DNA from: JAFAGX01 sp963759875
GTDB lineage: Bacteria > Acidobacteriota > Terriglobia > Terriglobales > Acidobacteriaceae
DNA length: 64,000 nt
Assembly (NCBI GenBank): GCA_963759875.1
Contig: CAVXBB010000015.1
Coordinates: 1,798,001-1,862,000, forward strand
Reading direction: 5' to 3'
Shown here: piece by piece, positions 18,051-26,627 of the stretch
Layout: each line of letters opens with the position of its first letter
Numbering within the stretch: position 1 is the stretch's first letter
Notes under the pieces: generated by a model
What the model was told of the DNA's origin: nothing
The model's input: the letters and a program-made list of their open reading frames with translations, nothing else
The model's database searches: none
Translations under genes and position numbers: made by a program

Positions 18051-19061
18051 ATGAAAGTTAAGCCGTGGCTCGTAACTGCTCTATTTCTCTCGATGAGCGT
18101 AGCTGCTCACCCCCAGCAGAACGTCGTTAGATATCAAGCCACCAACAACAATGTGAAATATGTGTATGCGTCGGTGCCGCCGGTTGCGCACCTTAAACCC
18201 GGCGATGTGCTGGATACAAACACCCTGGATTGTTTTGGCAATGCGATCCGAAAGCCGGGCGATACTCTCAGCATGAGCAAGGGAGATAACCCTCTGACCG
18301 GTCCGTTCTACATCGAGGGCGCCGAGCCGGGCGACACTCTGGCCGTCAGAATTCTTGAACTTGAAGTTGACAGCAATCAAGGCGTAGGCGCTTTTGCGCC
18401 CGGCTTTGGCGCGATTAACGCCACGAACTACACTCCGATGCTGGCTCCGCCGCTGCCGGAGAAAATCTGGTTCTATCCGATCGATCACGCGTCGAATACG
18501 GCCACCTTTCAGGCACTCGATTCGAAGTTCGCGACCAAGATCCCTCTGCATCCGTTCTTTGGATGTATCGGTGTTGCGCCCGCCCAAGGCGAAGCGCGCA
18601 GTTCCGTTGTGCCGGCCGAATTTGGCGGCAATATGGATTCTCCTGAGGCCAGCGCGGGAAATACGGTTTATTTTCCTGTGAATGTGGAAGGAGCACTGCT
18701 CTACATGGGCGACGGACACGCGGCCATGGGAGACGGTGAAGTTGCCGGGACTGCCATCGAGGTACCGCTGCATGCGAAAGTGCAGCTCAATGTCATTAAA
18801 GGACAGAAGATCAATTGGCCGCGATTTGAGAATGACAACTCGATTATGACGGTCGGCGCGTATAGACCTCTCGATGACTGTGTCCGCATTGCCTTCACGG
18901 AACTGGTCACTTGGATTCATCAGGACTATGGCTTATCGGAGTTCGATGCCTACGAACTCCTATCCGAGGTCGCAAGGATTCATTTGAACGAAATGGTTGA
19001 TCCTAACTACGTGGTCGTGGCGTCGGTCGATAAGAAATTCTTGCCGCCGAAGAAAAAATAG
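18051..19061 (+). CDS. Secreted acetamidase/formamidase family protein
   Basis: 336 residues from the ATG at 18051, chosen because AGGGAA precedes it and a signal peptide follows (MKVKPWLVTALFLS to AAHPQ); an upstream ATG lies at 18030. The core shows the FmdA/AmdA pattern: DCFGNAIRKPGDTLS, GPFYIEGAEPGDTLAV, HPFFGCIGVAPAQGE, EFGGNMDSPEASAGNTVY, and the MGDGHAAMGDGEVAGTAIE block near residue 225, which holds the metal-site residues of the family. Known members hydrolyse formamide or acetamide to ammonia and the acid. Export to the periplasm, seen here, is common in acidobacterial homologues. No amide transporter is nearby. Confidence 0.85.
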   Translation: MKVKPWLVTALFLSMSVAAHPQQNVVRYQATNNNVKYVYASVPPVAHLKPGDVLDTNTLDCFGNAIRKPGDTLSMSKGDNPLTGPFYIEGAEPGDTLAVRILELEVDSNQGVGAFAPGFGAINATNYTPMLAPPLPEKIWFYPIDHASNTATFQALDSKFATKIPLHPFFGCIGVAPAQGEARSSVVPAEFGGNMDSPEASAGNTVYFPVNVEGALLYMGDGHAAMGDGEVAGTAIEVPLHAKVQLNVIKGQKINWPRFENDNSIMTVGAYRPLDDCVRIAFTELVTWIHQDYGLSEFDAYELLSEVARIHLNEMVDPNYVVVASVDKKFLPPKKK

Positions 19062-19212
19062 TTCCAGCGCGGCTTTCCATTTTGCCGGCCCAACGCGTTT
19101 AAAGCTGGCATGCTGCCCTGCTGGCAAACTTTTGTTCTAGAACTTTGGAGCCAGGTCCCCACGTTTTTCCACCCGAACTCCGCGATAACATTTGCCTAGG
19201 CCACTATTTCTC

Positions 19213-20127
19213 ATGGATGCGGATTTAACTGTCGTCACCGCGGAACCCAACCAACTAGCGCCGTGGCCTGGGCTTGCAACATCCACACAGGAAACTGATT
19301 TGCCGTTGCCTGCTCCGGAGGTAAACGCGGCCTCGCTGGCTGACATTGCACAACGTGATCTTCACGCGAGCCTTCAACTACTAGCGGAGCGAATGCAGTA
19401 CATAACGGGGGCCTCAGCCGCGAGCATAGCTCTGCGTCACGGAACTGAGTTCCTCTACAGTGCCACTGCCGGTCCCGCAGAGGCAGAGCTAGGCGCTCCA
19501 CTCCGGGCAGACCCCAGCCTCGTGAACCAAAGCATACTGAACGAGCAAATCATCTGCTGCAATAACACTCGGAATGCAATTCAAAGGGATGGAACCAGTT
19601 ATCGCGATGTCGGAATTAAGGCAATCATGATCATGACTTTGGTTCGCGAATCGCATGTGGCCGGAATTCTTGAACTGGTGGCGGACCGAACGGATGCTTT
19701 CGACGATCGTGATGGCGAGGTCTTGGAACACTTGTCCGAGATGGTATTCACTGCTCTGGAGCATGCCGACGCTGCCAAACGTGCCACAATCGAGATCGTG
19801 GCCGCTCAGGAAATCGAAATCCCACATGAAGTGCTTCCACCGGCCACTGACAATTCACCCGGAGCGGTTGCATCTACGTCTACACCGAAGATCCCCAGCG
19901 TGCATTTTTGCGATGCGTGCGGGTTCCCGGTCTCTGGCGGAAGAAAGCTCTGCCTGGATTGTGAGGAAGCCCAGACTCAACAAGAAGGAAATACGCTGGC
20001 ACCTGGATTTCTTTCACAGTTGGCGCGTGAAGAAAGCCAGGGCTGGCTTGAAACGCATTTTTATACTATTGGGATAGTGTTGATGATTCTGCTCACCGTC
20101 GTAGTCCTTATGCTCAAGCTGCGTTAG
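19213..20127 (+). CDS. GAF-domain protein with zinc ribbon and C-terminal membrane anchor
   Basis: About 304 residues from the ATG at 19213 (a TTG 21 bases upstream is less likely). A GAF domain spans residues about 45-185 (ITGASAASIALRHGTEFLY, GIKAIMIMTLVRESHVAGI). A linker leads to a zinc ribbon at about 235-265 with two Cys pairs, FCDACGF and LCLDCEE. A single C-terminal helix, IGIVLMILLTVVVLML, anchors it by the tail, leaving the bulk cytoplasmic. The GAF part resembles that of the proline-rich protein at 8310-10605, suggesting a lineage-specific family. The ligand and role are unknown. It converges on the neighbouring minus-strand gene with only four bases between stops. Confidence 0.7.
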   Translation: MDADLTVVTAEPNQLAPWPGLATSTQETDLPLPAPEVNAASLADIAQRDLHASLQLLAERMQYITGASAASIALRHGTEFLYSATAGPAEAELGAPLRADPSLVNQSILNEQIICCNNTRNAIQRDGTSYRDVGIKAIMIMTLVRESHVAGILELVADRTDAFDDRDGEVLEHLSEMVFTALEHADAAKRATIEIVAAQEIEIPHEVLPPATDNSPGAVASTSTPKIPSVHFCDACGFPVSGGRKLCLDCEEAQTQQEGNTLAPGFLSQLAREESQGWLETHFYTIGIVLMILLTVVVLMLKLR

Positions 20128-20131
20128 CGAA

Positions 20132-20779
20132 CTACTGCGGAGCGGTTCCCGTTACCACCAAAGCAAACGGCAGTTCCTTGCCGGAATCGAGTTTCAGGGT
20201 CGTCGTGAAAATCCAATGATCTTCTTCGTCCTTCGACAACCCAGTTGTCGCACTCGGTTGTGCCAAGCTCCAGGGACTCGGGTGGCGAGTGCCCGTCGCT
20301 TTTCGGCTCAGGTTCACTAGTTCGTCAAACTTGAATGTGGCGTTCGGGTCCGGGTCGTTTTCTGCTGGAATCAATAACCCGAAATCGCGATTCGGCGCGA
20401 CTCCGAGATGATTGCCATCATCCGGTAACAATTCGTAGCGCAGGGTGTAAACCCCGGCTTGAATTGGTTGCCCGCGGTAATCGCTAGCCGCTTTGGGAAA
20501 CGAGACGACGCCGATCAAAGTAGATTCCGCCAGTTCCGGATAGAGAGCGTCCGGCACGTCCTTCTTCACCTGAACCGGTGCGTTTTTGCCTAGCCAGATG
20601 TCACCTATGACGCTGCCATCGTTCAGCACGAGACGGCATCCGGAACTTTCCAACGCTGCCTTCATTTTTTCTGAAATGCTGGCGCTCGTAGGTGCACCAA
20701 TGGGCTCAATTTTGCCGGTTTCGCCGGCAGAAAAACAGGTAAGAACAAACACGAATAGCACGATGCGATGTGTTCGCAT
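20132..20779 (-). CDS. Hypothetical secreted protein
   Basis: About 215 residues from the ATG ending at 20779, which starts a signal peptide (MRTHRIVLFVFVLTCFSAGE); a longer frame begins at 20818. Visible blocks are DGSVIGDIWLGKNAP, LIGVVSFPKAASDYRGQ, GVYTLRYELLPDDGNHLG and FKFDELVNLSRKATGT. The pattern recalls small secreted acidobacterial proteins of unknown function with a beta-sandwich look; I do not recognise a catalytic motif. It is followed by the convergent GAF gene and preceded by the DUF1326 gene on the same strand. Confidence 0.6.
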   Translation of the reverse strand: MRTHRIVLFVFVLTCFSAGETGKIEPIGAPTSASISEKMKAALESSGCRLVLNDGSVIGDIWLGKNAPVQVKKDVPDALYPELAESTLIGVVSFPKAASDYRGQPIQAGVYTLRYELLPDDGNHLGVAPNRDFGLLIPAENDPDPNATFKFDELVNLSRKATGTRHPSPWSLAQPSATTGLSKDEEDHWIFTTTLKLDSGKELPFALVVTGTAPQ

Positions 20780-20845
20780 GACGGATTCAATGCTGCACGC
20801 TCGCGGCTGGGAGGTCAATCAAGAAGATGTTAGATGCTTCGATTC

Positions 20846-21502
20846 TTACTGGCTGAATGTTCCCACGAAAGCGCTGCGCTTACCGTGCGTTTCCCAATCG
20901 ACGCCTAAGCCGGGTCCGCGATAGGAATCGGTTAGAGCGACCGCCGGCATTGAGTGCGAGACTTGAGTGAGCGGCGGGTAGAACGTGACTTCGTTCCCGC
21001 AAAGGTGGTCAGTGTCATTGAGAGAGCGAGTTTGCACGCTGGCGAATCTCCCGGCGCGGAACGACGCGACGCCGTGATGTTCGGGACTCACGACTAACTC
21101 CATTGGCGCGGAAATAACTTGCTCGGTGTTGCGAAGCAGTTCGCCGCCCATCTGGTGAGCAAACGCGATCAACGCCGCCCGCTGCTGCTGACTGGCTTGA
21201 TCATCGACGATGAGAACGGATTTCGCCGGGTAGGGGTTGGCATATGGATCGCCTAGAGTGGCCCGCGCTTCTATCGCCGCGCTGACGGTCAAGCCCTCGA
21301 GCGAAACGCCATCCCAGCTTCCGCTCTGAACGTGCCATGCCAAAATTGCTTCGTTACCTACGAGGTTGACCTCGCCGTTTGCAAAGCACTGGCCAGTGTA
21401 AACGTCGGCACTGCGAGTCTCAACGTAATCGCCCCGTATCTGTTCCGCTGAAGCCAACACTGAGAGAATCGATGTTACGCAAAGTACAGCAAGTAAACGC
21501 AT
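20846..21502 (-). CDS. DUF1326-type secreted protein
   Basis: About 218 residues. I place the start at the ATG ending at 21502 because GAGGTGGACT sits directly upstream and the protein then begins with a signal peptide (MRLLAVLCVTSILSVLASAE); the frame extends to 21559. The mature part fits DUF1326: DYVETRSADVYTGQCFANGE at the N-terminus, AWHVQSGSWDGVSLEGL, the KSVLIVDDQASQQQRAALI segment, and a C-terminal QVSHSMPAVALTDSYRGP. Two conserved Cys residues (TGQCF and HLCGN) may form a disulfide. The biochemical role of the family is unknown. Confidence 0.75.
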   Translation of the reverse strand: MRLLAVLCVTSILSVLASAEQIRGDYVETRSADVYTGQCFANGEVNLVGNEAILAWHVQSGSWDGVSLEGLTVSAAIEARATLGDPYANPYPAKSVLIVDDQASQQQRAALIAFAHQMGGELLRNTEQVISAPMELVVSPEHHGVASFRAGRFASVQTRSLNDTDHLCGNEVTFYPPLTQVSHSMPAVALTDSYRGPGLGVDWETHGKRSAFVGTFSQ

Positions 21503-21584
21503 AGTCCACCTCACCCACGGCAATAGGTATATTCTCGCTCGGGGTGGGGGATGGCGCAAGCGTCTAGGCAGAGTTGTAGAGCTT

Positions 21585-21995
21585 CTACTCAGTTTCGGCT
21601 GTCGCGAGAACCTGCGAGTGATGGCGCAGAATGATGACTCCCGTCAGTACGGCGCAAAGCAGCATCACCAGCCTGAAGTACTGCCCGACAGGAAGGTTGT
21701 GGTCTCCGATGATGTTGCGAATTAATCCCACGCTAGCGCTGCTGGCGCAAAATGCGAAGTAAAGTCGCTCAATTACGCATCGAGATACGCCAAGGAGTGT
21801 GATTAGCACCGATGAGACTACTACGTAGATAGCAACTGTGATAGCGGCCGCACTGAGCGAAGAACTCCTGAGCCAGATTGGAGCAACTTGGGCAGTTCGC
21901 AGAATGCTGCCAAATGCAATTGACGCGAACACGACTGAGTGTACCAAGGCGATGATTGATCGCTTACGGTTGGTCAGAATCGCATAATTCTTCAT
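21585..21995 (-). CDS. Hypothetical four-helix membrane protein
   Basis: 136 residues with about four hydrophobic stretches (SIIALVHSVVFASIAFG, ITVAIYVVVSSVLITLLGV, a FAFCASSASVGLI region and LVMLLCAVLTGVIIL). It has a short charged N-terminus, NYAILTNRKR, and no known motif. It begins ten bases after the stop of the histidine kinase on the same strand and probably belongs to the end of the resB-ccsB-kinase operon. The function is not recognisable. Confidence 0.6.
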   Translation of the reverse strand: MKNYAILTNRKRSIIALVHSVVFASIAFGSILRTAQVAPIWLRSSSLSAAAITVAIYVVVSSVLITLLGVSRCVIERLYFAFCASSASVGLIRNIIGDHNLPVGQYFRLVMLLCAVLTGVIILRHHSQVLATAETE

Positions 21996-22004
21996 GGGCG
22001 TGAT

Positions 22005-23201
22005 CTAAGCTCCAACTGCGGCTGCTGTTCTTTCCAGAGGTAGTAACACTGTGAACTTAGTGCCTTTTCCGGCGGTGCTCGTAACTTCGATCCTGCCCTG
22101 GTGCTCCTCAACAATTCGGCGCGCCAGCGATAAACCGAGCCCGGTCCCGTTTCCTTTTGTGGTGTAAAACGGACGGAAGATGTTAGGCAGTTCCTGCGGC
22201 GCGATCCCTCTGCCCGTATCTGAGACCGAGATTGCCACTAAGTTCTGCCGAGGCTCGAGGTCGACGACAATCTTGCCTGCCCCGTCGATCGCTTGAGTCG
22301 AATTGAGTAGCAGGTTCAGCAAGACCTGGTGAATCTGATCACTATCGTGCTCCACTTCGGGCAATTCTGGATTCTTGTTCAGGATAATTTCGATGGGCTT
22401 GGAAAGCGCCTGCTGACGAGCCAGCATCACCGAATGCTCAACGGTGACATTCAGGTCGCTGCGGCGTTTTTCTGGTGGATGCGGACGAGCCGTCCGCAGC
22501 AGATCGCCAATGATATTGCTGATTTGCGAGATTTCCTGGCGGACATCCTTTATAACGACGCAAGCGCGGCTGGTCGGGGGCAGATCGCGGGCGGCGATGT
22601 CGATCACGCCGGCAATTCCCGCCAGCGGATTGCGAATCTCGTGCGCCAGGCCCGCTGCTATCTCGCCCAGAGTCGCCAGGTGTTCAGCTCGCGACATCTG
22701 CGTGCGATGTAACTGCTCGATCTCCGCGCGGCTCTCATTAAGCTGCGTGACCATTCGGTTGAAATTGCGCCCCAGTTCTCCGATTTCGTCTTCGCGCTTT
22801 GCGAACCGAACCGCAACGTTTAAGTCACCATTTCCGACTTGGCCGATTTTCTCCTGCAGCTCGATCAGGGGGCGCTGAATAAAGTAGGTGAGGACCACGA
22901 CCAAAGCGGCACAAATCGCAATTGCGCCCGCGCCCGCGACCACCAGCACCATGTGTCGCTGCGGATTTTGCCAGGAAACGGTGGCCAGGGTGAACAGCAA
23001 CATGCCGTTCATGAGAACAAAAACGATCGGAAGAACAGCTTTGATTTGCCAGTTAAGGCCGAATCCCCCGGCCTGTTCTGAAGAATTATCGGCAGTTCCT
23101 TCGTTTGCCTCGCCAGATGGATCCGGATCGGCAGCAACGGATATAGCGCCCGTTAGGTCGGGAGCCGCTTTAGACGCGGTTTGAGCCGCCGCATCAGGCA
23201 T
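22005..23201 (-). CDS. HAMP-domain sensor histidine kinase
   Basis: 398 residues: a Ser/Asp-rich N-terminus of about 45 residues, two membrane helices (AVLPIVFVLMNGMLLFTLA near 55 and MVLVVAGAGAIAICAALVV near 85), a HAMP linker (QRPLIELQEKIGQVGNGDL), HisKA with the phosphoacceptor in GLAHEIRNPLAGI near 188, and HATPase with LNLLLNSTQAIDG, SVSDTGRGIAP and GTGLGLSLARRI. The first helix pair encloses almost no periplasmic loop, so it may sense within the membrane or in the cytoplasm. Its ATG lies eight bases inside the end of ccsB, so expression is coupled to cytochrome c maturation. No response regulator is adjacent. Confidence 0.9.
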   Translation of the reverse strand: MPDAAAQTASKAAPDLTGAISVAADPDPSGEANEGTADNSSEQAGGFGLNWQIKAVLPIVFVLMNGMLLFTLATVSWQNPQRHMVLVVAGAGAIAICAALVVVLTYFIQRPLIELQEKIGQVGNGDLNVAVRFAKREDEIGELGRNFNRMVTQLNESRAEIEQLHRTQMSRAEHLATLGEIAAGLAHEIRNPLAGIAGVIDIAARDLPPTSRACVVIKDVRQEISQISNIIGDLLRTARPHPPEKRRSDLNVTVEHSVMLARQQALSKPIEIILNKNPELPEVEHDSDQIHQVLLNLLLNSTQAIDGAGKIVVDLEPRQNLVAISVSDTGRGIAPQELPNIFRPFYTTKGNGTGLGLSLARRIVEEHQGRIEVTSTAGKGTKFTVLLPLERTAAAVGA

Positions 23202-24594
23202 ACGCGTGTAATCCGGGAAGAAGATACGTCACTCCAAAGAATGTGAACATGACCACAGCAAAGCCCAGAATCGCAAAGTAAGCCGCACGGCGCCCCCGCC
23301 ATCCTCGAGTGATTCGCATATGGAGATAGCCGGCGTACACCAACCACGTAATTGCCGCCCAGGTTTCTTTGGGATCCCAGCTCCAATACGAGCCCCAGGT
23401 GCGGTTCGCCCAGTACGCGCCGGCTGCAATCATCAGGGTCAGCAAGGGAAATGCGATTGCGATTGTGCGATACGTGATACGGTCGAGTTCCTCCGCGCTC
23501 GGAAGCATGCGTTCCAGGTCAGCACGCCGCCAGAGGAGTAAGAGATAGAGCAGCGAAGCAAAGATTCCGCCTACCAGACCTGAGAGAATAAACGGGCTCG
23601 CAGCCAAACTGGTGGGATACAGCCCTTCTGCATCCAGCGATGTGTATTGGCCGTCGCGTGCCCGCAGCAGGAAGAATGCCAGCGCCATAATTTGAAGGAG
23701 AATGCTGACGAACACAGCGCGATTTGCCATATCCAGCAGGCCCTGGCTCCCGGTTTTACGCGAAATCAGATACAGCACCAACGGCGCAGATACAGCCGCG
23801 AGCACAATCAGCATCAGCCATCCAAGATCGGGGATGGTGACGAACAGCCGGACGCCCTTGGACAGAAAGACCTCGGATTTTTCCTGTGGGCTCCATGCAA
23901 TCACGTTGAGGCCTCCCCATTTCTCAAAACGTGTGAGGACGCCAACGTAAGTTCCGATACGGAACAATGTGGTTGCCGCCAGGAAGGTCTCGGTTTTCAC
24001 TTTATCCTGAATGAGAAACATCATCGCCAGCGCAAAACTTAAAGCGCAGGCCGCGTACGCCAACATCGCCAAGGTCACGTGCACGTGCAGCCAGGTTGAC
24101 TGCAGAGCCGGAACCAGCGGATGGACCTCGGTTCTCAGCAACTGCATCAGCACGACGCCGACGATCGCAACCGGCATCGTGACGGTTCCAATGACCTTGA
24201 CGCCAAACTTTTTCTCTGCGATCAACGTCAGAACCGCGAGCGTCCACACGAAACTAAGGAGCATTTCGTAGATGCTGGCAAACGGAGGATGACCGGCTTC
24301 ATACCAACGATGCGCGACAGCGCCGGTGTTCGCCGCCAAACCTGCCCACGTAGCCAGTGAGGCGAAGCGGATATATGAAGGCGTGCCAGTCACGCCAAAA
24401 CCCAGGTACAGCGTTCCTGCCCCAGCATAAAAAATCAGCGCGGCGTAAAGAAGATTCGACTCGCTCAGCAGGCTCCCGCTCTTGACCACATTCAGAAATG
24501 CCATGAACAGCAGGAATGCGATTCCAAGCCCCACCATAACTAGCAGCGCGGTTCCAGTTGCTGCTGGTTGCTGTTCAGCGTTCGCACGTGCCAT
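23194..24594 (-). CDS. ccsB: c-type cytochrome biogenesis protein CcsB (System II heme handling)
   Basis: 466 residues, about a dozen helices. The diagnostic tryptophan-rich WWD-type motif is present near residue 408 as WGSYWSWDPKETWAAITW, and conserved histidines that flank heme occur around AHRWYEAGHPP and TWLHVHVTLAMLAY. CcsB/CcsA with ResB forms the heme lyase that exports heme and attaches it to CXXCH motifs outside the cytoplasm. The start has a strong GGAGGAAC site. It lies 22 bases after resB and overlaps the downstream histidine kinase by eight bases. The operon is divergent from the multiheme cytochrome cluster it would serve. Confidence 0.9.
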   Translation of the reverse strand: MARANAEQQPAATGTALLVMVGLGIAFLLFMAFLNVVKSGSLLSESNLLYAALIFYAGAGTLYLGFGVTGTPSYIRFASLATWAGLAANTGAVAHRWYEAGHPPFASIYEMLLSFVWTLAVLTLIAEKKFGVKVIGTVTMPVAIVGVVLMQLLRTEVHPLVPALQSTWLHVHVTLAMLAYAACALSFALAMMFLIQDKVKTETFLAATTLFRIGTYVGVLTRFEKWGGLNVIAWSPQEKSEVFLSKGVRLFVTIPDLGWLMLIVLAAVSAPLVLYLISRKTGSQGLLDMANRAVFVSILLQIMALAFFLLRARDGQYTSLDAEGLYPTSLAASPFILSGLVGGIFASLLYLLLLWRRADLERMLPSAEELDRITYRTIAIAFPLLTLMIAAGAYWANRTWGSYWSWDPKETWAAITWLVYAGYLHMRITRGWRGRRAAYFAILGFAVVMFTFFGVTYLLPGLHAYA

Positions 24595-24616
24595 AGTGTT
24601 CCTCCGTGAACCCAGG

Positions 24617-26058
24617 CTATCTTGCAGCCAGTGAAGTCGCGCCTTCCACTGCTGGTACGACCGCGCTGGGCTGAATCTCTCGTTCTATTTCCTGAACCAG
24701 CTTTCGAAACCGCTGCTCGAACACATCCTTATTTCTGTTAGCCACGCCCCCGACCCATAGCGTCAGATGTCCTGAGGCATCTTGAACAGGCACAGCCCAA
24801 ATACGGATGTGGACGATATAAAACACGAAAGCCAAGCCGATCCCCATCAGGATTACGCCAGCCCAGACTGCCCACTGACCTGGCTCGTGGGAAACCTCCA
24901 AGCCCGTGTAGTAAGCCATCTGGACGTCTGTGCCTTCGAAGCGGTAGGGAGAAGCAGCATTCTGCTCGAAACCGGCAATCGGAGGCAGCCACACGTTGAT
25001 AGACTTCCCGGTTTTTCGTGATTCAACGATCAGGTGCGCTGCAGGATTTTCCAGATCGTTTGATCGCGCGTAAATTTGACCATCCTGCACGACATAATCC
25101 GGAATGAACTCGGCTAGGCGTACGGTCGTATCCTGGTCGAGCGGCACAGTTTCACCTTGGCCGAGCGCGATTTCTTTGGTTTGACCGGGAGCGTTAGCCG
25201 GAGCAGCGGTGAGAACTAACTTATCGATTTTCCCTGTGCGTCCGTAACTCGCCTGGTAAAAACGAATCCCTCGATATACAAGCGGGTCATTGACCACGAT
25301 CTGCTTGCGCTGGACTTCGCGGCCGCCCTCGATCACCGCCAGTTTTGACCACCAGCGCTTTGGCGTTCCGTCGGCATAATTCTCTTGACCGGCGCCGTCA
25401 CAGCGAAGAGCGAAGGGCAAAGTACGCGCAGTGCCCCGTTCTGTTGTACTTGGCTGCGATTGCTGTCCACGGGTTAGATGAAACAAAGCCGCGCCATCCA
25501 TACAGCGCGTCAACGATGCCGCCCAGAAAGATGAGCAGCAGACTCGCGTGCACGATGTAAACCGCCATTTCGGAAATCCGGTGGCGCTCGCCGAATAAAG
25601 AGAAGCTGCTGTTTCCGTACGATTCGTTCCGGCTTAAGCCCTGCTTTGTGAAACGCCCGCTCGGCCGCTGCCAGCCCCGTTTCCTCATCTGGAATCGTTG
25701 AATGTTGCCTGGAGTGGGAGTGCCTTTCGGAAAGTCTCATCTGGGCTTTTATAAGGACGGGAGTAAAATCGCCAGGCAGTCGGGAAGCGCTGAATGGAAG
25801 CCGCAATAATGACAGACTGACCAGGCACAGCAGCAGAACAAACCACCAGGCGTGAAAGATATCGGTTAGGCCTAAACCATCTAGCAGGCGGAGCATCTGC
25901 GGCGAATAGGCACGCTGGATTTCGTCAACGTCAGTAGCCGGGCGCTGCAGAATACAGTGTGCCGACCGCGGAGACGATCACCGTCACAATCAGCAAGATC
26001 ACGCCGGTCTTGATTGCTCCTATCGTTTGCCATAATCGGTACGAATGCTTTCGGCCAT
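24617..26058 (-). pseudogene. resB: Cytochrome c biogenesis protein ResB, four frameshifts
   Basis: A full-length ResB of about 480 residues can be rebuilt only by crossing frames. The ATG ending at 26058 has an AAGGGGAAAC site (MAESIRTDYG). One base is missing near 26035, after which the frame reads LWQTIGAIKTGVILLIVTV. An extra T near 25950 leads to LQRPATDVDEIQRAYSP and DIFHAWWFVLLLCLVSL. An extra base near 25598 leads to ERHRISEMAVYIVHASLLL, and another break near 25440 leads to YADGTPKRWWSKLAVIEGG and the soluble C-terminal part ending at 24617. All ResB signatures are intact, so the breaks may be sequence errors. ResB partners CcsB in System II heme attachment and lies 22 bases upstream of ccsB. 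Confidence 0.8.
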
Positions 26059-26627
26059 ATGTTTCCCCTTCCTCGCGATCAGCTGTTGCACGTTCTGCAG
26101 CCACTGGGACCGGGCGCGGGAAGTCGTTGAATTTATGTACATCCTCAGTTGTGTGGCTTTAGCGTGACGCTGCGCAGGGGGCATATAACGCAACCTGCCT
26201 CGAGCCACATAGTCATTTCCCCCAACTCGATGCGCGCATAGCGCAAATCAATCTCACGGATCACTTTAGAAGCTCGCGAAGTGCCCGCAATGTGATGAAG
26301 ATCACAACGTAATGTGAGGTCAATCATAGGGCGGTTAGGCACGAAGGTGTGGAATGTGTGCTGGACCAAGTGGTGTGTGCAAATCCCAATTCGTCGCTGT
26401 TGAAGTATGGCGCACAGCCCGAGGCATTACTTGGGTCATTTCACCCGTTCCAGTGTGGGAGAAGCCCCAATGTGATGAATTCCTCCGCTGATGCGATTTT
26501 CGGCACCGCAAATTTCTGCCAACAACGCACTCCACTTCAGGTACTTACAACAGGCGTTCAAAAACTCAGCAGTAGGCAGACCAAGGGCCAGCTTCGTGCA
26601 TTACCAATTTGGGAGGTAGTGGCAGCA
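26059..26627. other. Divergent control region between resB operon and multiheme cytochrome genes
   Basis: About 570 bases without a credible gene separate the minus-strand cytochrome c maturation operon from the plus-strand cytochrome cluster. It contains one perfect CRP/FNR-type palindrome (26291-26306), a nearby second half-site (AATGTGAGGTCAATCA, 26311-26326) and another TGTGA half-site at 26471-26475. Promoters for both directions should lie here, but I could not assign -10 and -35 boxes with confidence. Confidence 0.6.
26291..26306. promoter_or_regulatory. CRP/FNR-family operator, TGTGA-N6-TCACA
   Basis: TGTGATGAAGATCACA is a perfect match to the CRP-type consensus TGTGA-N6-TCACA. It lies about 233 bases before the resB start and about 320 before the 16-heme cytochrome start. 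The same palindrome class occurs at the far side of the locus (38701-38716). The regulator is not in the window; any CRP/FNR-superfamily member with this half-site could bind. Confidence 0.65.

Noticed and set aside
18081..18920. Long minus-strand open frame of 279 codons opposite the acetamidase/formamidase gene
   Set aside because: It lies fully antisense to a well supported family member, has no motif, no signal peptide and no ribosome-binding site; its length reflects the codon bias of the real gene.
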